A stretch of DNA of 64,000 bases from Saprospiraceae bacterium (GTDB lineage: Bacteria > Bacteroidota > Bacteroidia > Chitinophagales > Saprospiraceae), in the NCBI GenBank assembly GCA_020631355.1, contig JAHDHL010000018.1, forward strand, positions 1 to 64,000, in the 5' to 3' direction. Below the pieces are notes generated by a model. The model searched no databases, was not told the DNA's origin, and saw only the letters and a list, made by a program, of their open reading frames with translations. Both the position numbers and the translations under genes were made by a program. Position 1 is the stretch's first letter. Each line of letters starts with the position of its first letter. Positions 45,010 through 54,354 of this stretch are shown in pieces.

Positions 45010-45858
45010 ATGAGCGTGAAAATTTCCGCTGCTGATGTAAAGAAGCTTCGTGATATGACCGGAGCTGGTATGATGGATTGTAAGAAAGCACTTACCGAAT
45101 CAGGAGGTGACTTTGATGCAGCTATCGAATATCTTCGTAAGAAAGGTCAGAAAATGTCTGAGAAGCGTGCTGACCGTGAAGCTAAGGAAGGTGCTGTAAT
45201 CGCATTGACTTCAGCTAACCGCAACAACGGTACAGTAATCAGATTGAGCTGCGAAACAGACTTCGTTGCTAAGACAGACAGTTTTGTTGCCTTGGCTCAG
45301 TCTATCGCAGAAATCGCTTTGAAAAAACTTCCTGAAACATTGGAGGATCTTCTTGCATTACCATACGAGGGTGAATTGACCGTTGGAGGTAAGATTACTG
45401 AACAAACGGGTGTAATCGGTGAGAAACTTGAAGTAGCCGAATACGGAAAGATTACAACTGCAGCAGGAGAAGGACAGGTACTTCCTTATATCCATATGGG
45501 TAATAGAGCTGGTGTTTTGGTGGCTCTTAACCTTGAGGGTCCTGATTATATCCAGGCTGGAAAAGATGTTGCTATGCAAGTAGCAGCTATGAAGCCTATC
45601 GCATTGAACGAAAGCAGTGTCAGTGATGATGTAATCGAAAAGGAATTGAGAATCGGTAAGGAAAAGGCCATAGAAGAAGGTAAGCCTGCTGATTTGGCTG
45701 AAAAGATTGCTAAAGGTCGTTTGAACAAGTTCTTCAAGGAAAGTACCTTGATGAAGCAAACTTTCGTTAAGGACAGTAAGCAAACTGTAGAAAGTTACTT
45801 GAAGTCAATCAACAAGGACTTGACTGTTACCGCCTTCAAGCATGTGAAATTGGGTTAA
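45010..45858 (+). CDS. tsf: Translation elongation factor Ts
   Basis: This 282-residue guanine-nucleotide exchange factor recycles EF-Tu from its GDP form. The UBA-like N-terminal domain (VKKLRDMTGAGMMDCKKALT, residues 9-28) and the EF-Tu-contact TDFVAKTD motif (around residues 83-90) are present, followed by the two core subdomains. Length is normal for the family. It is the last gene of the rplM operon, closed by a perfect terminator. Confidence 0.98.
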   Translation: MSVKISAADVKKLRDMTGAGMMDCKKALTESGGDFDAAIEYLRKKGQKMSEKRADREAKEGAVIALTSANRNNGTVIRLSCETDFVAKTDSFVALAQSIAEIALKKLPETLEDLLALPYEGELTVGGKITEQTGVIGEKLEVAEYGKITTAAGEGQVLPYIHMGNRAGVLVALNLEGPDYIQAGKDVAMQVAAMKPIALNESSVSDDVIEKELRIGKEKAIEEGKPADLAEKIAKGRLNKFFKESTLMKQTFVKDSKQTVESYLKSINKDLTVTAFKHVKLG

Positions 45859-45875
45859 TACCCATTAGATATTTG

Positions 45876-45910
45876 AAAAGCGAAATCATAACTGATTTCG
45901 CTTTTTTTTT
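45876..45910 (+). terminator. Rho-independent terminator of the rplM-rpsI-rpsB-tsf operon
   Basis: AAAAGCGAAATC pairs perfectly with GATTTCGCTTTT around ATAACT, followed by a run of T. It lies 18 nt past the tsf stop codon. Confidence 0.95.
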
Positions 45911-45957
45911 GGATTATCCTTAACAAAGAGATGTTTCCCAAAACAAATCTCATTCAT

Positions 45958-45965
45958 ATATTTGC
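45958..45965 (+). promoter_or_regulatory. -7 box of pyrH
   Basis: TATATTTG matches TAnnTTTG, 24 nt before the pyrH ATG and after the upstream operon's terminator, showing that pyrH is separately transcribed. Confidence 0.6.
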
Positions 45966-45989
45966 ACACGGAAATAATCATTAGTACGA

Positions 45990-46700
45990 ATGGCTTTACG
46001 ATATAAGAGAATATTATTGAAATTGAGCGGGGAATCCCTAATGGGTGACCAAGGATTTGGTATCGATCCCGGAATGCTGAAACATTATGCCCAACAAATC
46101 AAGAAATTATCCGATGCAGGATTGGAAGTGGCTGTTGTAATCGGAGGAGGTAATATCTTCAGGGGATTGCAAGCCAAGGATTCCGGTATCGAAAGGGTCC
46201 AAGGTGATTATATGGGAATGATGGCAACAGTCATCAATGGTATGGCCATCCAAAGTGCTTTGGAAAGCCTAGGCGTTTTTACCCGCCTGATTACCGCAAT
46301 CAAGATGGAACAGATTGCTGAACCATATATCAGAAGAAAAGCGATCAGGCACTTGGAAAAAGGTAGGGTTGTTATCTTTTCCGCGGGAACAGGTAGCCCT
46401 TATTTCACAACTGATTCTGCCGCTGCATTAAGGGCCAATGAAATCAATGCGGATGTCATCCTAAAGGGAACACGAGTCGATGGAATTTATTCCGCTGATC
46501 CGGAAAAGGACCCTAATGCTACAAAATTCGATAAGATTTCTTTTGCCAAGGTAATCAGTATGGGATTGAATGTTATGGATATGACCGCATTCACCCTGTG
46601 CCAGGAAAATAATCTGCCAATCATCGTGTTCGACATCAATAAAAAGGAAAACCTGGAGAAAATAATGCAGGGAGAACATGTCGGAACCTTGGTTGAGTAA
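45990..46700 (+). CDS. pyrH: UMP kinase
   Basis: This 236-residue enzyme phosphorylates UMP to UDP in pyrimidine nucleotide synthesis, as a hexamer of amino-acid-kinase folds. Diagnostic blocks are [76 protein letters not shown] and [16 protein letters not shown]. It has its own promoter and lies between tsf and frr, a common bacterial order. Confidence 0.98.
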   Translation: MALRYKRILLKLSGESLMGDQGFGIDPGMLKHYAQQIKKLSDAGLEVAVVIGGGNIFRGLQAKDSGIERVQGDYMGMMATVINGMAIQSALESLGVFTRLITAIKMEQIAEPYIRRKAIRHLEKGRVVIFSAGTGSPYFTTDSAAALRANEINADVILKGTRVDGIYSADPEKDPNATKFDKISFAKVISMGLNVMDMTAFTLCQENNLPIIVFDINKKENLEKIMQGEHVGTLVE

Positions 46701-46772
46701 ACTTTTTCCCATACAAGGAGCGTTACACCTATAATGTGATGCCTATTTGGAATAGGATGTAGAAACAAAAGG

Positions 46773-46780
46773 TAAATTTG
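46773..46780 (+). promoter_or_regulatory. -7 box of frr
   Basis: TAAATTTG matches TAnnTTTG, 53 nt before the frr ATG. A short CCTATT/AATAGG hairpin lies at about 46742-46756, just upstream. Confidence 0.5.
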
Positions 46781-46833
46781 TTACGTTTTCTTATTTTAGG
46801 GTCTCAATTGAAAAGGACAATCATTCAATAACA

Positions 46834-47397
46834 ATGCAAGAAGAATTAGATTTATATTTTGAAACAGCTGAAGAATCCATGCAGGAAGCATTGGAACGCC
46901 TAGCTCGTGAGTTAAGTAGGGTAAGAACCGGCAAGGCCTCACCATCCATTTTCAATGGTGTAAAGGCTGAGTATTATGGTACATTGACACCATTGAGCCA
47001 AATGGCAAATATTACCACACCGGATGCCCGTTCCATTATTATCCAACCATGGGATAAGTCTGCATTACAACCCATTGAAGGTGCCATTATTAAGTCCAAC
47101 TTGGGCTTCAATCCACAGAATGATGGTGAAATCATCCGTATCAACGTACCTCCTTTGACCGAGGAACGAAGAAGGGAGATGGTGAAGAAAGTTCGTGCAT
47201 TGGCAGAGGAAGCAAAGGTGAGTGTAAGGAATGCAAGACGTGAAGTCATGGACGAAATCAAAAAGGCTGTAAAGGATGGTTATCCTGAGGATAGCGGAAA
47301 GGATATGGAAAAGAAAGTCCAGAACCTGACCGATTCCTATGGTGCCAAAGCAGATAAGGTAGCCGATGAAAAGGAAAAGGATATCATGACCGTTTAA
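46834..47397 (+). CDS. frr: Ribosome recycling factor
   Basis: This 187-residue tRNA-shaped protein, together with EF-G, splits the post-termination ribosome. It has the family blocks LARELSRVRTGKASPSIFNG, YYGTLTPLSQMANITTPDAR, IIIQPWDKSALQPIEGAI and IRINVPPLTEERRREMVKKV, then the anti-parallel helical bundle end. Length is normal. It is transcribed alone, followed by a terminator. Confidence 0.98.
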   Translation: MQEELDLYFETAEESMQEALERLARELSRVRTGKASPSIFNGVKAEYYGTLTPLSQMANITTPDARSIIIQPWDKSALQPIEGAIIKSNLGFNPQNDGEIIRINVPPLTEERRREMVKKVRALAEEAKVSVRNARREVMDEIKKAVKDGYPEDSGKDMEKKVQNLTDSYGAKADKVADEKEKDIMTV

Positions 47398-47424
47398 TCC
47401 GATGTGGTATACAAAGAATATGGA

Positions 47425-47458
47425 AAAGGGAAGTTACATTCAGTAGCTTCTCTTTTTT
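47425..47458 (+). terminator. Rho-independent terminator after frr
   Basis: GGGAAGTTAC pairs with GTAGCTTCTC (8 Watson-Crick and two G-U pairs) around ATTCA, followed by T6, 30 nt past the frr stop. Confidence 0.8.
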
Positions 47459-47495
47459 CGTCATACATATATCCCATTGCTACTGATATTTAGCC

Positions 47496-47503
47496 TATTT
47501 TTG
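47496..47503 (+). promoter_or_regulatory. -7 box of the lgt operon
   Basis: TATTTTTG matches TAnnTTTG. It would start a leader of about 90 nt before lgt that contains the alternative hairpins described at 47521-47570. Confidence 0.5.
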
Positions 47504-47520
47504 CATTGCAAACACAAATG

Positions 47521-47570
47521 TGGGATATTTCCCATCCCAATGATGCCCTCAAGGATATCATTGGGATATT
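47521..47570 (+). promoter_or_regulatory. Structured lgt leader with mutually exclusive pairings
   Basis: A 10-bp perfect inverted repeat (TCCCAATGAT at 47535-47544 with ATCATTGGGA at 47557-47566) has a 12-nt loop. The sequence TGGGATATT occurs both at 47521-47529 and at 47562-47570, so the central ATCCCA can pair with either copy. No T-run follows, so any control would be at translation or RNA stability. Confidence 0.4.
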
Positions 47571-47599
47571 AAGACATTACATCAACTGAATTAACACCT

Positions 47600-48796
47600 A
47601 TGTATCCTGACTTATCCTATTTTTTCCATGACCTTCTTGGAACGGATTATGATAATTGGTTAGCCATTTTCAAAACCTTCGGCTTGTTACTTGCCATTTC
47701 CCTTGTCTTGGCAGGATGGGTTGTATATAGACAACTCAAGGTATTGGAACAAGAGGAGGATAGCCCATTCAAGGCGGCATTCACTCAAGTGAATACCATA
47801 ATCGGAGCCGCACCGACATGGAAGGATGTTATTCCTGGTGCATTGACGGGATTCATCATCGGATTCAAACTATTCCATATTCTTGGACAATTCGAAGAAT
47901 TCAAACAGGACCCTGTCAAGATTCTCTTTACCGCTGAGGGAGACTGGTTGTATGGAATCATAGGTGCATTATTATTGGGTGGCTTATACTATTGGGATAA
48001 GCATAGACGAAAATTACCACAACCCAAGACACATACCTATACACTAAAACCATCGGACAGGGTAGGGGATATCATTATCCTTTCCGGGGTCAGTGGCGTT
48101 TTGGGAGCCAAGATATTCGCCATGTTCGAAACGATTGGGGAAATGAAGACGTTCTCTGATTTTACGGACCAACTACTATCCGGTAGCGGTTTGGCAATTT
48201 ATGGAGGATTGATTGTAGGTGCATTCGTAGTCATCTGGTATGTCAAAAGGATTAAGATGCCAGTATTGAATACCATGGATGTAGCAGCTCCGGCCATGAT
48301 TCTCGCAATGGGAACCGGTAGGTTGGGGTGCCATCTATCAGGGGATGGAGACTGGGGGATACAAGCAGCCGCACAACCCGACTGGTGGTTCCTTCCCGAT
48401 TGGTTATGGTCAATGGATTACCCAAGGAATGTGAATATGGGACGAACGGGAGTACAGGAAGGTATGATTCCTCCGGACCCCGTTTCCATAGATTGTGATG
48501 GTTGTAAATATCACTTCAAATTAGGTTATAAGGTATACCCCACATCTGTTTACGAATTCTTCATGTATACAGGAACATTCGCTTTCCTAATGTTCATGAG
48601 AAAGAAAATTCTGATTCCCGGATTCCTTTTCTTCCTTTACATGTCCATTTATGGTGTGGAAAGATGGTTGATAGAAAAAATCAGGGTGAATGATATCTTC
48701 TGGATGGGACTGACTCAGGCAGAATTGATTTCCATCGGATTCTTTACGATAGGATTATTTGGAATGGGTATCCTTTATGCAAGAAGTAGGAAATAA
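47600..48796 (+). CDS. lgt: Prolipoprotein diacylglyceryl transferase
   Basis: This 398-residue inner-membrane enzyme moves a diacylglyceryl group from phosphatidylglycerol to the lipobox cysteine of prolipoproteins, the first lipidation step; the many lipoproteins in this window would be its clients. It has at least seven hydrophobic segments, the family core APAMILAMGTGRLGCHLSGDGDWG (residues about 230-254), and a YPTSVYEFFMY motif with the conserved Tyr near 315. It is longer than the usual 260-300 residues because of an N-terminal part and an insertion around residues 105-165, as is common in Bacteroidota. It is followed 8 nt later by rlmN. Confidence 0.93.
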   Translation: MYPDLSYFFHDLLGTDYDNWLAIFKTFGLLLAISLVLAGWVVYRQLKVLEQEEDSPFKAAFTQVNTIIGAAPTWKDVIPGALTGFIIGFKLFHILGQFEEFKQDPVKILFTAEGDWLYGIIGALLLGGLYYWDKHRRKLPQPKTHTYTLKPSDRVGDIIILSGVSGVLGAKIFAMFETIGEMKTFSDFTDQLLSGSGLAIYGGLIVGAFVVIWYVKRIKMPVLNTMDVAAPAMILAMGTGRLGCHLSGDGDWGIQAAAQPDWWFLPDWLWSMDYPRNVNMGRTGVQEGMIPPDPVSIDCDGCKYHFKLGYKVYPTSVYEFFMYTGTFAFLMFMRKKILIPGFLFFLYMSIYGVERWLIEKIRVNDIFWMGLTQAELISIGFFTIGLFGMGILYARSRK

Positions 48797-48804
48797 TTGA
48801 AGTA

Positions 48805-49848
48805 TTGGAACAAAGGATAGATATAAGGAAATTCAATCTCAAGGAGCTAAAGGCGTACTTTGAGGAAATGGGCGAAAAGGCATTTCGTGCCAAGCAGGTC
48901 TATGAATGGTTGTGGCAGAAAAGTGCAACATCCTTTGATACAATGACGAATCTATCCAAATCATTGAGGGAACACCTGAAACAACATTTTGTCATTTTGG
49001 CGATTGAGGAGGATAAGGTACAAAGGAGTAAGGATGGCACCATCAAATCCAGGTATCGTCTTCATGATGGCCACATGATAGAATCGGTATTGATTCCGGT
49101 TCCGAAGGATAATCGTTACACCGTTTGTGTATCCTCTCAGGTAGGATGTAGCCTCACTTGTAAGTTCTGTGCTACCGGACAGATGAAAAGATTACGGAAT
49201 CTGGACGCCGCAGAAATCTATGACCAGGTGGTCAAGGTCAACCAACAATCCCTTGAAACCTATGGGCACCCACTCACCAATATTGTTTATATGGGAATGG
49301 GCGAGCCACTGTTGGCTTACAAACCCGTTTTGAAAAGTATAGAACACCTGACTTCCCCGCAAGGATTGGATATGTCCCCCAAAAGGATTACGGTCAGTAC
49401 TGCAGGTATCGCCAAGATGATTAGGAAACTGGCAGACGACCAATCCAAGGTGAATCTCGCACTATCCCTCCATGCTGCGGATGATGAGAAAAGAAACGAG
49501 ATTATGCCCATTAATGAACAGAACAACCTAGAGGTTCTGGTTAAGGCATTGGATTACTTTTACCAACAAACACAAAATCGAATCACATTCGAATATATCG
49601 CATTCCAAGGATTCAATGATACCATAGCTGATGCCAAGAACTTGGTTCGAATATGCAGGAAAGTACCCGCCAGGGTCAATATCATTGAGTATAATCCGAT
49701 AGATGGAGCGGATTTCAAGAAATCCGAAGCACATAGGATTGACGAATTTGCACAGTACCTTCGTGATAATAGGGTTGCTGTGACCGTTAGGAAATCGAGA
49801 GGTAAGGATATTGATGCGGCTTGCGGACAGTTGGCCAATAAGGAATGA
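48805..49848 (+). CDS. rlmN: 23S rRNA (adenine-2503-C2)-methyltransferase / tRNA methyltransferase
   Basis: This 347-residue radical SAM enzyme methylates A2503 of 23S rRNA and A37 of some tRNAs. It has the helix-hairpin N-terminus GEKAFRAKQVYEWLW, the 4Fe-4S motif CSLTCKFC, MGMGEPL, and the second active-site cysteine near the C-terminus (KDIDAACGQL). The start is TTG at 48805, which aligns with family N-termini (MEQRIDIRKFNLKEL); no better ATG exists upstream. It sits 8 nt after lgt and 13 nt before the HAD gene in one operon. Confidence 0.95.
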   Translation: MEQRIDIRKFNLKELKAYFEEMGEKAFRAKQVYEWLWQKSATSFDTMTNLSKSLREHLKQHFVILAIEEDKVQRSKDGTIKSRYRLHDGHMIESVLIPVPKDNRYTVCVSSQVGCSLTCKFCATGQMKRLRNLDAAEIYDQVVKVNQQSLETYGHPLTNIVYMGMGEPLLAYKPVLKSIEHLTSPQGLDMSPKRITVSTAGIAKMIRKLADDQSKVNLALSLHAADDEKRNEIMPINEQNNLEVLVKALDYFYQQTQNRITFEYIAFQGFNDTIADAKNLVRICRKVPARVNIIEYNPIDGADFKKSEAHRIDEFAQYLRDNRVAVTVRKSRGKDIDAACGQLANKE

Positions 49849-49861
49849 CAAGCACTTGAAT

Positions 49862-50506
49862 ATGGCTAAGAACTACCAATGCATCATATTCGACTGTGAT
49901 GGCGTCCTGGTCGATAGCGAATTCATATCTAACTCCACTATGGTACAAATGGCCAATGAGTTAGGTGCCAATATGACGATGGAAATGGCATTGTCCAACT
50001 TCATTGGTAAGTCATTGTCAACCTGTATCCGGATGATTGATGATATGATTGACGGCGAGATACCCAAGGATTTCGAAACCTCATTCAGACAACGTACATT
50101 CGAAAGATTCCAAAACGAACTACAACCAGTTGAGGGCATACCCGAATTATTACCACAAATCAGAATACCTTATTGTGTGGCTTCCAGTGGTCCTCGGAAT
50201 AAAATCAGACTCAATCTAGGTACCACACAGCTACTAAGGTATTTTGAGGGCCGTATATTCAGTTGCTACGATATTCAAAAATGGAAACCCGAACCGGACA
50301 TATTCCTTTATGCTGCTAAGGAAATGGGCTTTGGTCCTAAGCAGTGCTTAGTCATTGAGGATACGATAACAGGAGTCAGGGCTGCAAAAAGTGGTGGTTT
50401 TGATGTCGTCGCTATTGCCCGTCCGCATAGTAGGAATGAGCTGGAAAAGGAATCCATTCCATTGATTAGTCACCCATCAGAACTCAGGGCCATCCTAAAT
50501 TTATAA
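49862..50506 (+). CDS. HAD-superfamily phosphatase (beta-phosphoglucomutase-like)
   Basis: The ATG at 49862 gives the standard N-terminus (MAKNYQCIIFDCDGVLVDSE); the earlier ATG at 49811 overlaps rlmN. The 214-residue product has HAD motif I DCDGVLVDSE (nucleophile and acid-base Asp), a helical cap, motif II CVASSGPRNK, the Lys in QKWKPEPDIF and motif IV VIEDTITGVRAA. It belongs to the PGM/phosphatase subgroup, which acts on small sugar or nucleotide phosphates; the substrate is not determined. It lies in the lgt-rlmN-HAD-murB cluster, 13 nt before murB. Confidence 0.92.
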   Translation: MAKNYQCIIFDCDGVLVDSEFISNSTMVQMANELGANMTMEMALSNFIGKSLSTCIRMIDDMIDGEIPKDFETSFRQRTFERFQNELQPVEGIPELLPQIRIPYCVASSGPRNKIRLNLGTTQLLRYFEGRIFSCYDIQKWKPEPDIFLYAAKEMGFGPKQCLVIEDTITGVRAAKSGGFDVVAIARPHSRNELEKESIPLISHPSELRAILNL

Positions 50507-50519
50507 TTTATCCATTCTT

Positions 50520-51524
50520 ATGAGAAAACTGGAAAACCACTCACTAAAGGACTTGAATACATTTGGAATTGATGTGAATGCACGGGATTTTATCGTCATC
50601 GAACACGAAACGGACTTGTTTCGCTGGGTAGAATCCCATGGTTATGAGGACATACATGTTTTAGGAGGAGGTAGTAATCTATTATTGACACAAGATATCG
50701 ATGGCTACCTGTTGAAGAATGAAATCAAGGGGATTGAAATCATTGTGGAGGATGAGGAAACTGTATTGGTTGAAGTGGGAGGTGGCGAGAATTGGCACGA
50801 GTTCGTATTGTGGGCCGTGGAGCATGGTTATGGAGGAATAGAGAATATGTCATTGATTCCCGGAACGGTAGGAGCTGCACCAATACAGAATATAGGTGCA
50901 TATGGTGTGGAACTCAAGGATGTTTTTGAAGGATTGAATGCATTCCATTGGGAAAAAGGCGAGGAATGGGTATTCACCAAGGAAGAATGTGGCTTTGGTT
51001 ACCGGGATAGTGTATTCAAGAGAGCACTCAGGAATAAGGTATTCATCACAAGGGTCTACCTCAGATTGACGAAACAGAATCATTCACTTAATACATCATA
51101 TGGAGCCATCTCTAAGGAATTGACTGGGAAAGCGGTCAGTATCAGGAGTATCAGTGATGCCGTGATAGCTATTCGGCAATCCAAATTACCAGACCCCAAG
51201 GTACTTGGTAATTCAGGCTCGTTTTTCAAGAATGTAGAACTGTCCAAGGAGACATTTTCCAATTTGCAGGAAGCTTTTCCCTCAGTTCCGCATTATATCA
51301 TGGATGAACAAACAATCAAGGTTCCCACGGCTTGGCTCATTGACCAATGTGGTTTCAAGGGTGTTAGGTATGGGGAAACCGGATGCTATGAAAAACAGCC
51401 ATTGGTATTGGTCAATTATGGCCATGCAACAGGAGCGGAAATACTGGAATTCTCCAAAAAGGTTCAGAAAAAAGTTCAGGAGAAATTCAATGTTAGAATT
51501 TCCCCTGAAGTCAATATTTGGTAA
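50520..51524 (+). CDS. murB: UDP-N-acetylmuramate dehydrogenase
   Basis: This 334-residue FAD enzyme reduces UDP-N-acetylenolpyruvylglucosamine to UDP-MurNAc, the second committed step of peptidoglycan synthesis. Family blocks include HSLKDLNTFGIDVNA, LGGGSNLLLT, NMSLIPGTVGAAPIQNIGAYG, YRDSVFK and LGNSGSFFKNVE with the catalytic Ser. The C-terminal domain layout corresponds to the E. coli type. It is last in the lgt cluster. Confidence 0.97.
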   Translation: MRKLENHSLKDLNTFGIDVNARDFIVIEHETDLFRWVESHGYEDIHVLGGGSNLLLTQDIDGYLLKNEIKGIEIIVEDEETVLVEVGGGENWHEFVLWAVEHGYGGIENMSLIPGTVGAAPIQNIGAYGVELKDVFEGLNAFHWEKGEEWVFTKEECGFGYRDSVFKRALRNKVFITRVYLRLTKQNHSLNTSYGAISKELTGKAVSIRSISDAVIAIRQSKLPDPKVLGNSGSFFKNVELSKETFSNLQEAFPSVPHYIMDEQTIKVPTAWLIDQCGFKGVRYGETGCYEKQPLVLVNYGHATGAEILEFSKKVQKKVQEKFNVRISPEVNIW

Positions 51525-51548
51525 AGGATATTTTTACTCCAATGGGTT

Positions 51549-52367
51549 CTATGCCCAAGCAGTCAAAGGCTGTTGCTCATCATAATAACCGATAAAACAA
51601 GATGCTGCAGTTCGCATGCCACCTCTGCTAGGACGTACAGAATGGATGCAATGTGAACGGAAAATAATCAGCTCTCCCACTTCAGGTTTGATTACTACGG
51701 GCTTAATAGGAATATTATCCCGGTCGATGAAATCGTGTACACCACAATACATCATTTCCAATTCCTCTATGGTCGGTGAAAAATCCCAGATTTCGAGTTC
51801 TCCACCTTCTTCAGAAGTAGAAATGTATAGATTGGTAGCCAACTGACTTGTGATGTTTTTCGTCCCTCTCACTTCCGGAATGTCCTTGAATAACGTATCC
51901 ATATGTGGAGGTAGCCCACCTTCAGGGTCAGCTTCGAATGAACGAATAATTCCGGGATTCATCTTATGCCCGTGAAGATTTTCTATCTGGCATCCGTTGT
52001 CCCAAGCCTGATTGAATGCATTGTGGATTTCCCTGATGGGATTGTCTCCATGTAGGATATTTTCAATGGTGGGGTAGGTGTGTGAAGCAGATTCAAAATA
52101 TTGCTCCAGTTTTTCCCTTTGGTGTTCCGTCTCGAATAAGGTCATTCCAATTCTATTGACAGAAACGTCATGGGCATTGGAATACCTTGATAACTCGGTT
52201 GAGTTTTCCAAAGGAAGCCGCCAGGCCTTACATGTTGCTTCGGCAACAAAAAAAGGAATGCGAAGCGCAATGATACGGCCCTCGATGAGGTCCATGATAT
52301 CCTTGGGTTGTAATTGTTCAGAGGTAACAACCTTACCTTTACTTTGTGTATTCAGTACAGTTCTCAT
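51549..52367 (-). CDS. 2-oxoglutarate/Fe(II)-dependent oxygenase, substrate unknown
   Basis: The start at 52367 (MRTVLNTQSKGKVVTSEQLQ) is preferred to the longer frame beginning at 52436. In the 272-residue protein the Fe(II) facial triad is clear: H155 and D157 (PPHMDTLF) and H242 (HCIHSVRPS). Arg 252 (GGMRTA), ten residues after H242, is right for binding 2-oxoglutarate. Because the Asp is kept, it should hydroxylate rather than halogenate. Part of the pattern resembles free-standing amino-acid hydroxylases, but the substrate is unknown. It is monocistronic, next to a YfcC transporter that could move a related metabolite (inference). Confidence 0.82.
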   Translation of the reverse strand: MRTVLNTQSKGKVVTSEQLQPKDIMDLIEGRIIALRIPFFVAEATCKAWRLPLENSTELSRYSNAHDVSVNRIGMTLFETEHQREKLEQYFESASHTYPTIENILHGDNPIREIHNAFNQAWDNGCQIENLHGHKMNPGIIRSFEADPEGGLPPHMDTLFKDIPEVRGTKNITSQLATNLYISTSEEGGELEIWDFSPTIEELEMMYCGVHDFIDRDNIPIKPVVIKPEVGELIIFRSHCIHSVRPSRGGMRTAASCFIGYYDEQQPLTAWA

Positions 52368-52609
52368 TCTAGAGGTTTTATGTTTTAAGAAGTCTCTAAG
52401 TATGATACTGTATAAAATGCAAAATGATTCATTCAATAAAATATATTTATTGTTGTAATATGTGACAATAAATATAGATGGATATTGTGTTTAGTTATGT
52501 GTAATAATATGTTTTTACTGTTTAATTGTTTGTTAGTCAGTTGTTTGGGTTTTTGTTGGTGTTGGCGTTAATTATATATGGATTTGCTTTTGTGATGTTA
52601 GTTCTGGTC

Positions 52610-54169
52610 TTATAAGTAAACAAGAACAGAGAGAACAATCATCGTAATCAAAGTCAACCAACCCAACAAAGGCATTACGAACTTCAGCCATTTATCATAG
52701 GTGACATTGACCATAGCCAGTGAGGCAAGAATCAGGCCTGTCGGTGTAACAAATGCCATCAATCCCATTCCATATTGGTAAGCGTTCACTACATGTTCCC
52801 TCCCTACATCGACAACATCCCCCAGGGGTGCCATGATGGGCATGGTCAATACGGCCATACCGGATGAGGAGGGTATGAAGAATGATAAGCCAGCATACAA
52901 GAACATCATGATATTGACGAATATTCCCTTGGGCATACCCTCAACCATGGAGGATGAATAATAAAGGAGCGTATCACTAACCAATCCGTGTTCCAATAAG
53001 ATACCAATACCCCTTGCAAGTCCAATAATCAGTGCAACAGCAAGCAAATCCTTGGCACCATTCATGAATTCTTCCATGATTTCCAGTTCACTGAGTCCCG
53101 ATACCAATGCTGTGATTAGGGTTCCGATGACAAATACCAAGAGCATTTCGTGGAAGTACCATCCTTTCGAAGAAACACCTGCGATCATTACCACAAAACA
53201 AAGAGCAAAACAAATCAATACGCTGATTTTCCTTGCATTGAAAACAGGTTTTTCATCCTTGTTTTTAAGGAACATCTGTTCTATTTCATCTTTCTGATTG
53301 AAAATGATGGATTGGCTGGGGTCTTTCCTCACTTTTTCAGCATACCTAATGATGTACCACATACAGAATAAGGTACATAGGACAAGCATGAATATCCTGC
53401 CCCATAAGCCACTATGCCAACTGATACCCGCAGCATCCGATGCTACGATGGCACTGAACGGATTGGTAGTGGAACACATGGTACCTATCGCTGATCCAAT
53501 GTATATCGCAGCGATACCCACCATGGCATCATAACCTGCGGCAAGGAAGATAGGGATGAGGATCGGATAGAATGCAATGGTCTCCTCCGCGAGTCCGAAT
53601 GTGGTGCCACCCAATGCAATCAGGGCCGTGATGAAAATAATCAATAGCTTTTCCCTTCCTTTCAATCTGCCTGCCAGCCATGCAATTCCCGCATCGAAAC
53701 TCCCCGTTGCATTGACAATACCGATGAGTCCTCCAATCAGAAGCACGAATAATATGATTTCCATGGAATCCTGAATTCCCTCAATGGGAGAATAAAAGAA
53801 GTCAATGATATTCTGTCGATAGGTAACTTCCTCATTTTCCGAATCCTTGAGAAAGGGAAGAAAAAATTCAATCTTACTTTGTTCCCTACTCTCAACCTGA
53901 TTATATGTACCCGGGATTCCGACAGGTTTCCTGATTTTGCCTTCCTTGAATTTCTCATAGGCAATCCGAATGCCAAAACTATCCAGGGTGGATTGTTCTC
54001 CCTTATACGTTTTGTCACCATCATTTGACATATGAATGAAAACATTGCTGTCAGCATCATAAGCAAGTTGCTCATATTTTCCTGATGGGATAATCCATGT
54101 GGCTATGGCGGCTACAAAGGCAATGAGTAAGAGAATCGTCTGTGCAGTAGGAAATTTGAACTTTTTCAT
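52610..54169 (-). CDS. YfcC-family membrane transporter
   Basis: The start at 54169 (MKKFKFPTAQTILLLIAFVAA) is chosen over the frame at 54235 since it opens into the first membrane helix. The 519-residue protein has about 11-12 membrane segments and follows the YfcC/arginine-ornithine-antiporter-like layout: IATWIIPSGKYEQL, IILFVLLIGGLIGIVNATGSFDAGI, TTFGLAEETIAFYPILIPI, IGSAIGTMCSTTNPFSAIVASDAAGI, and FFIPSSSGMAVLTMPIMAPLGD near the C-terminus. YfcC members carry carboxylates or basic amino acids with partly unknown specificity. A hydrophilic loop of about 90 residues after the first helix is longer than usual. Confidence 0.88.
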   Translation of the reverse strand: MKKFKFPTAQTILLLIAFVAAIATWIIPSGKYEQLAYDADSNVFIHMSNDGDKTYKGEQSTLDSFGIRIAYEKFKEGKIRKPVGIPGTYNQVESREQSKIEFFLPFLKDSENEEVTYRQNIIDFFYSPIEGIQDSMEIILFVLLIGGLIGIVNATGSFDAGIAWLAGRLKGREKLLIIFITALIALGGTTFGLAEETIAFYPILIPIFLAAGYDAMVGIAAIYIGSAIGTMCSTTNPFSAIVASDAAGISWHSGLWGRIFMLVLCTLFCMWYIIRYAEKVRKDPSQSIIFNQKDEIEQMFLKNKDEKPVFNARKISVLICFALCFVVMIAGVSSKGWYFHEMLLVFVIGTLITALVSGLSELEIMEEFMNGAKDLLAVALIIGLARGIGILLEHGLVSDTLLYYSSSMVEGMPKGIFVNIMMFLYAGLSFFIPSSSGMAVLTMPIMAPLGDVVDVGREHVVNAYQYGMGLMAFVTPTGLILASLAMVNVTYDKWLKFVMPLLGWLTLITMIVLSVLVYL

Positions 54170-54354
54170 ATCATCATTTAAGAAATCCATCAAATCTGAA
54201 AAACGTGTTTCTCGAAAACGTACTTCACCATACAAGGTATGTAGTAAGATTCAATTTTGGTATTTTTTAGTAGTTCTCCTCTTATTATATGCTTATTACA
54301 TCGCTGTATCAGGCTTAACACTTGTGACATGATGTACTTAATGTGATTTATTTA

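Noticed and set aside
43337-49848. Non-ATG starts (GTG for rplM, TTG for rlmN) as annotation errors
   Set aside because: Both starts align with family N-termini and no better ATG exists upstream in frame.
52437-52609. T/G-rich low-complexity stretch as a possible functional element
   Set aside because: Skewed composition only; no repeat unit, hairpin or promoter box could be defined.
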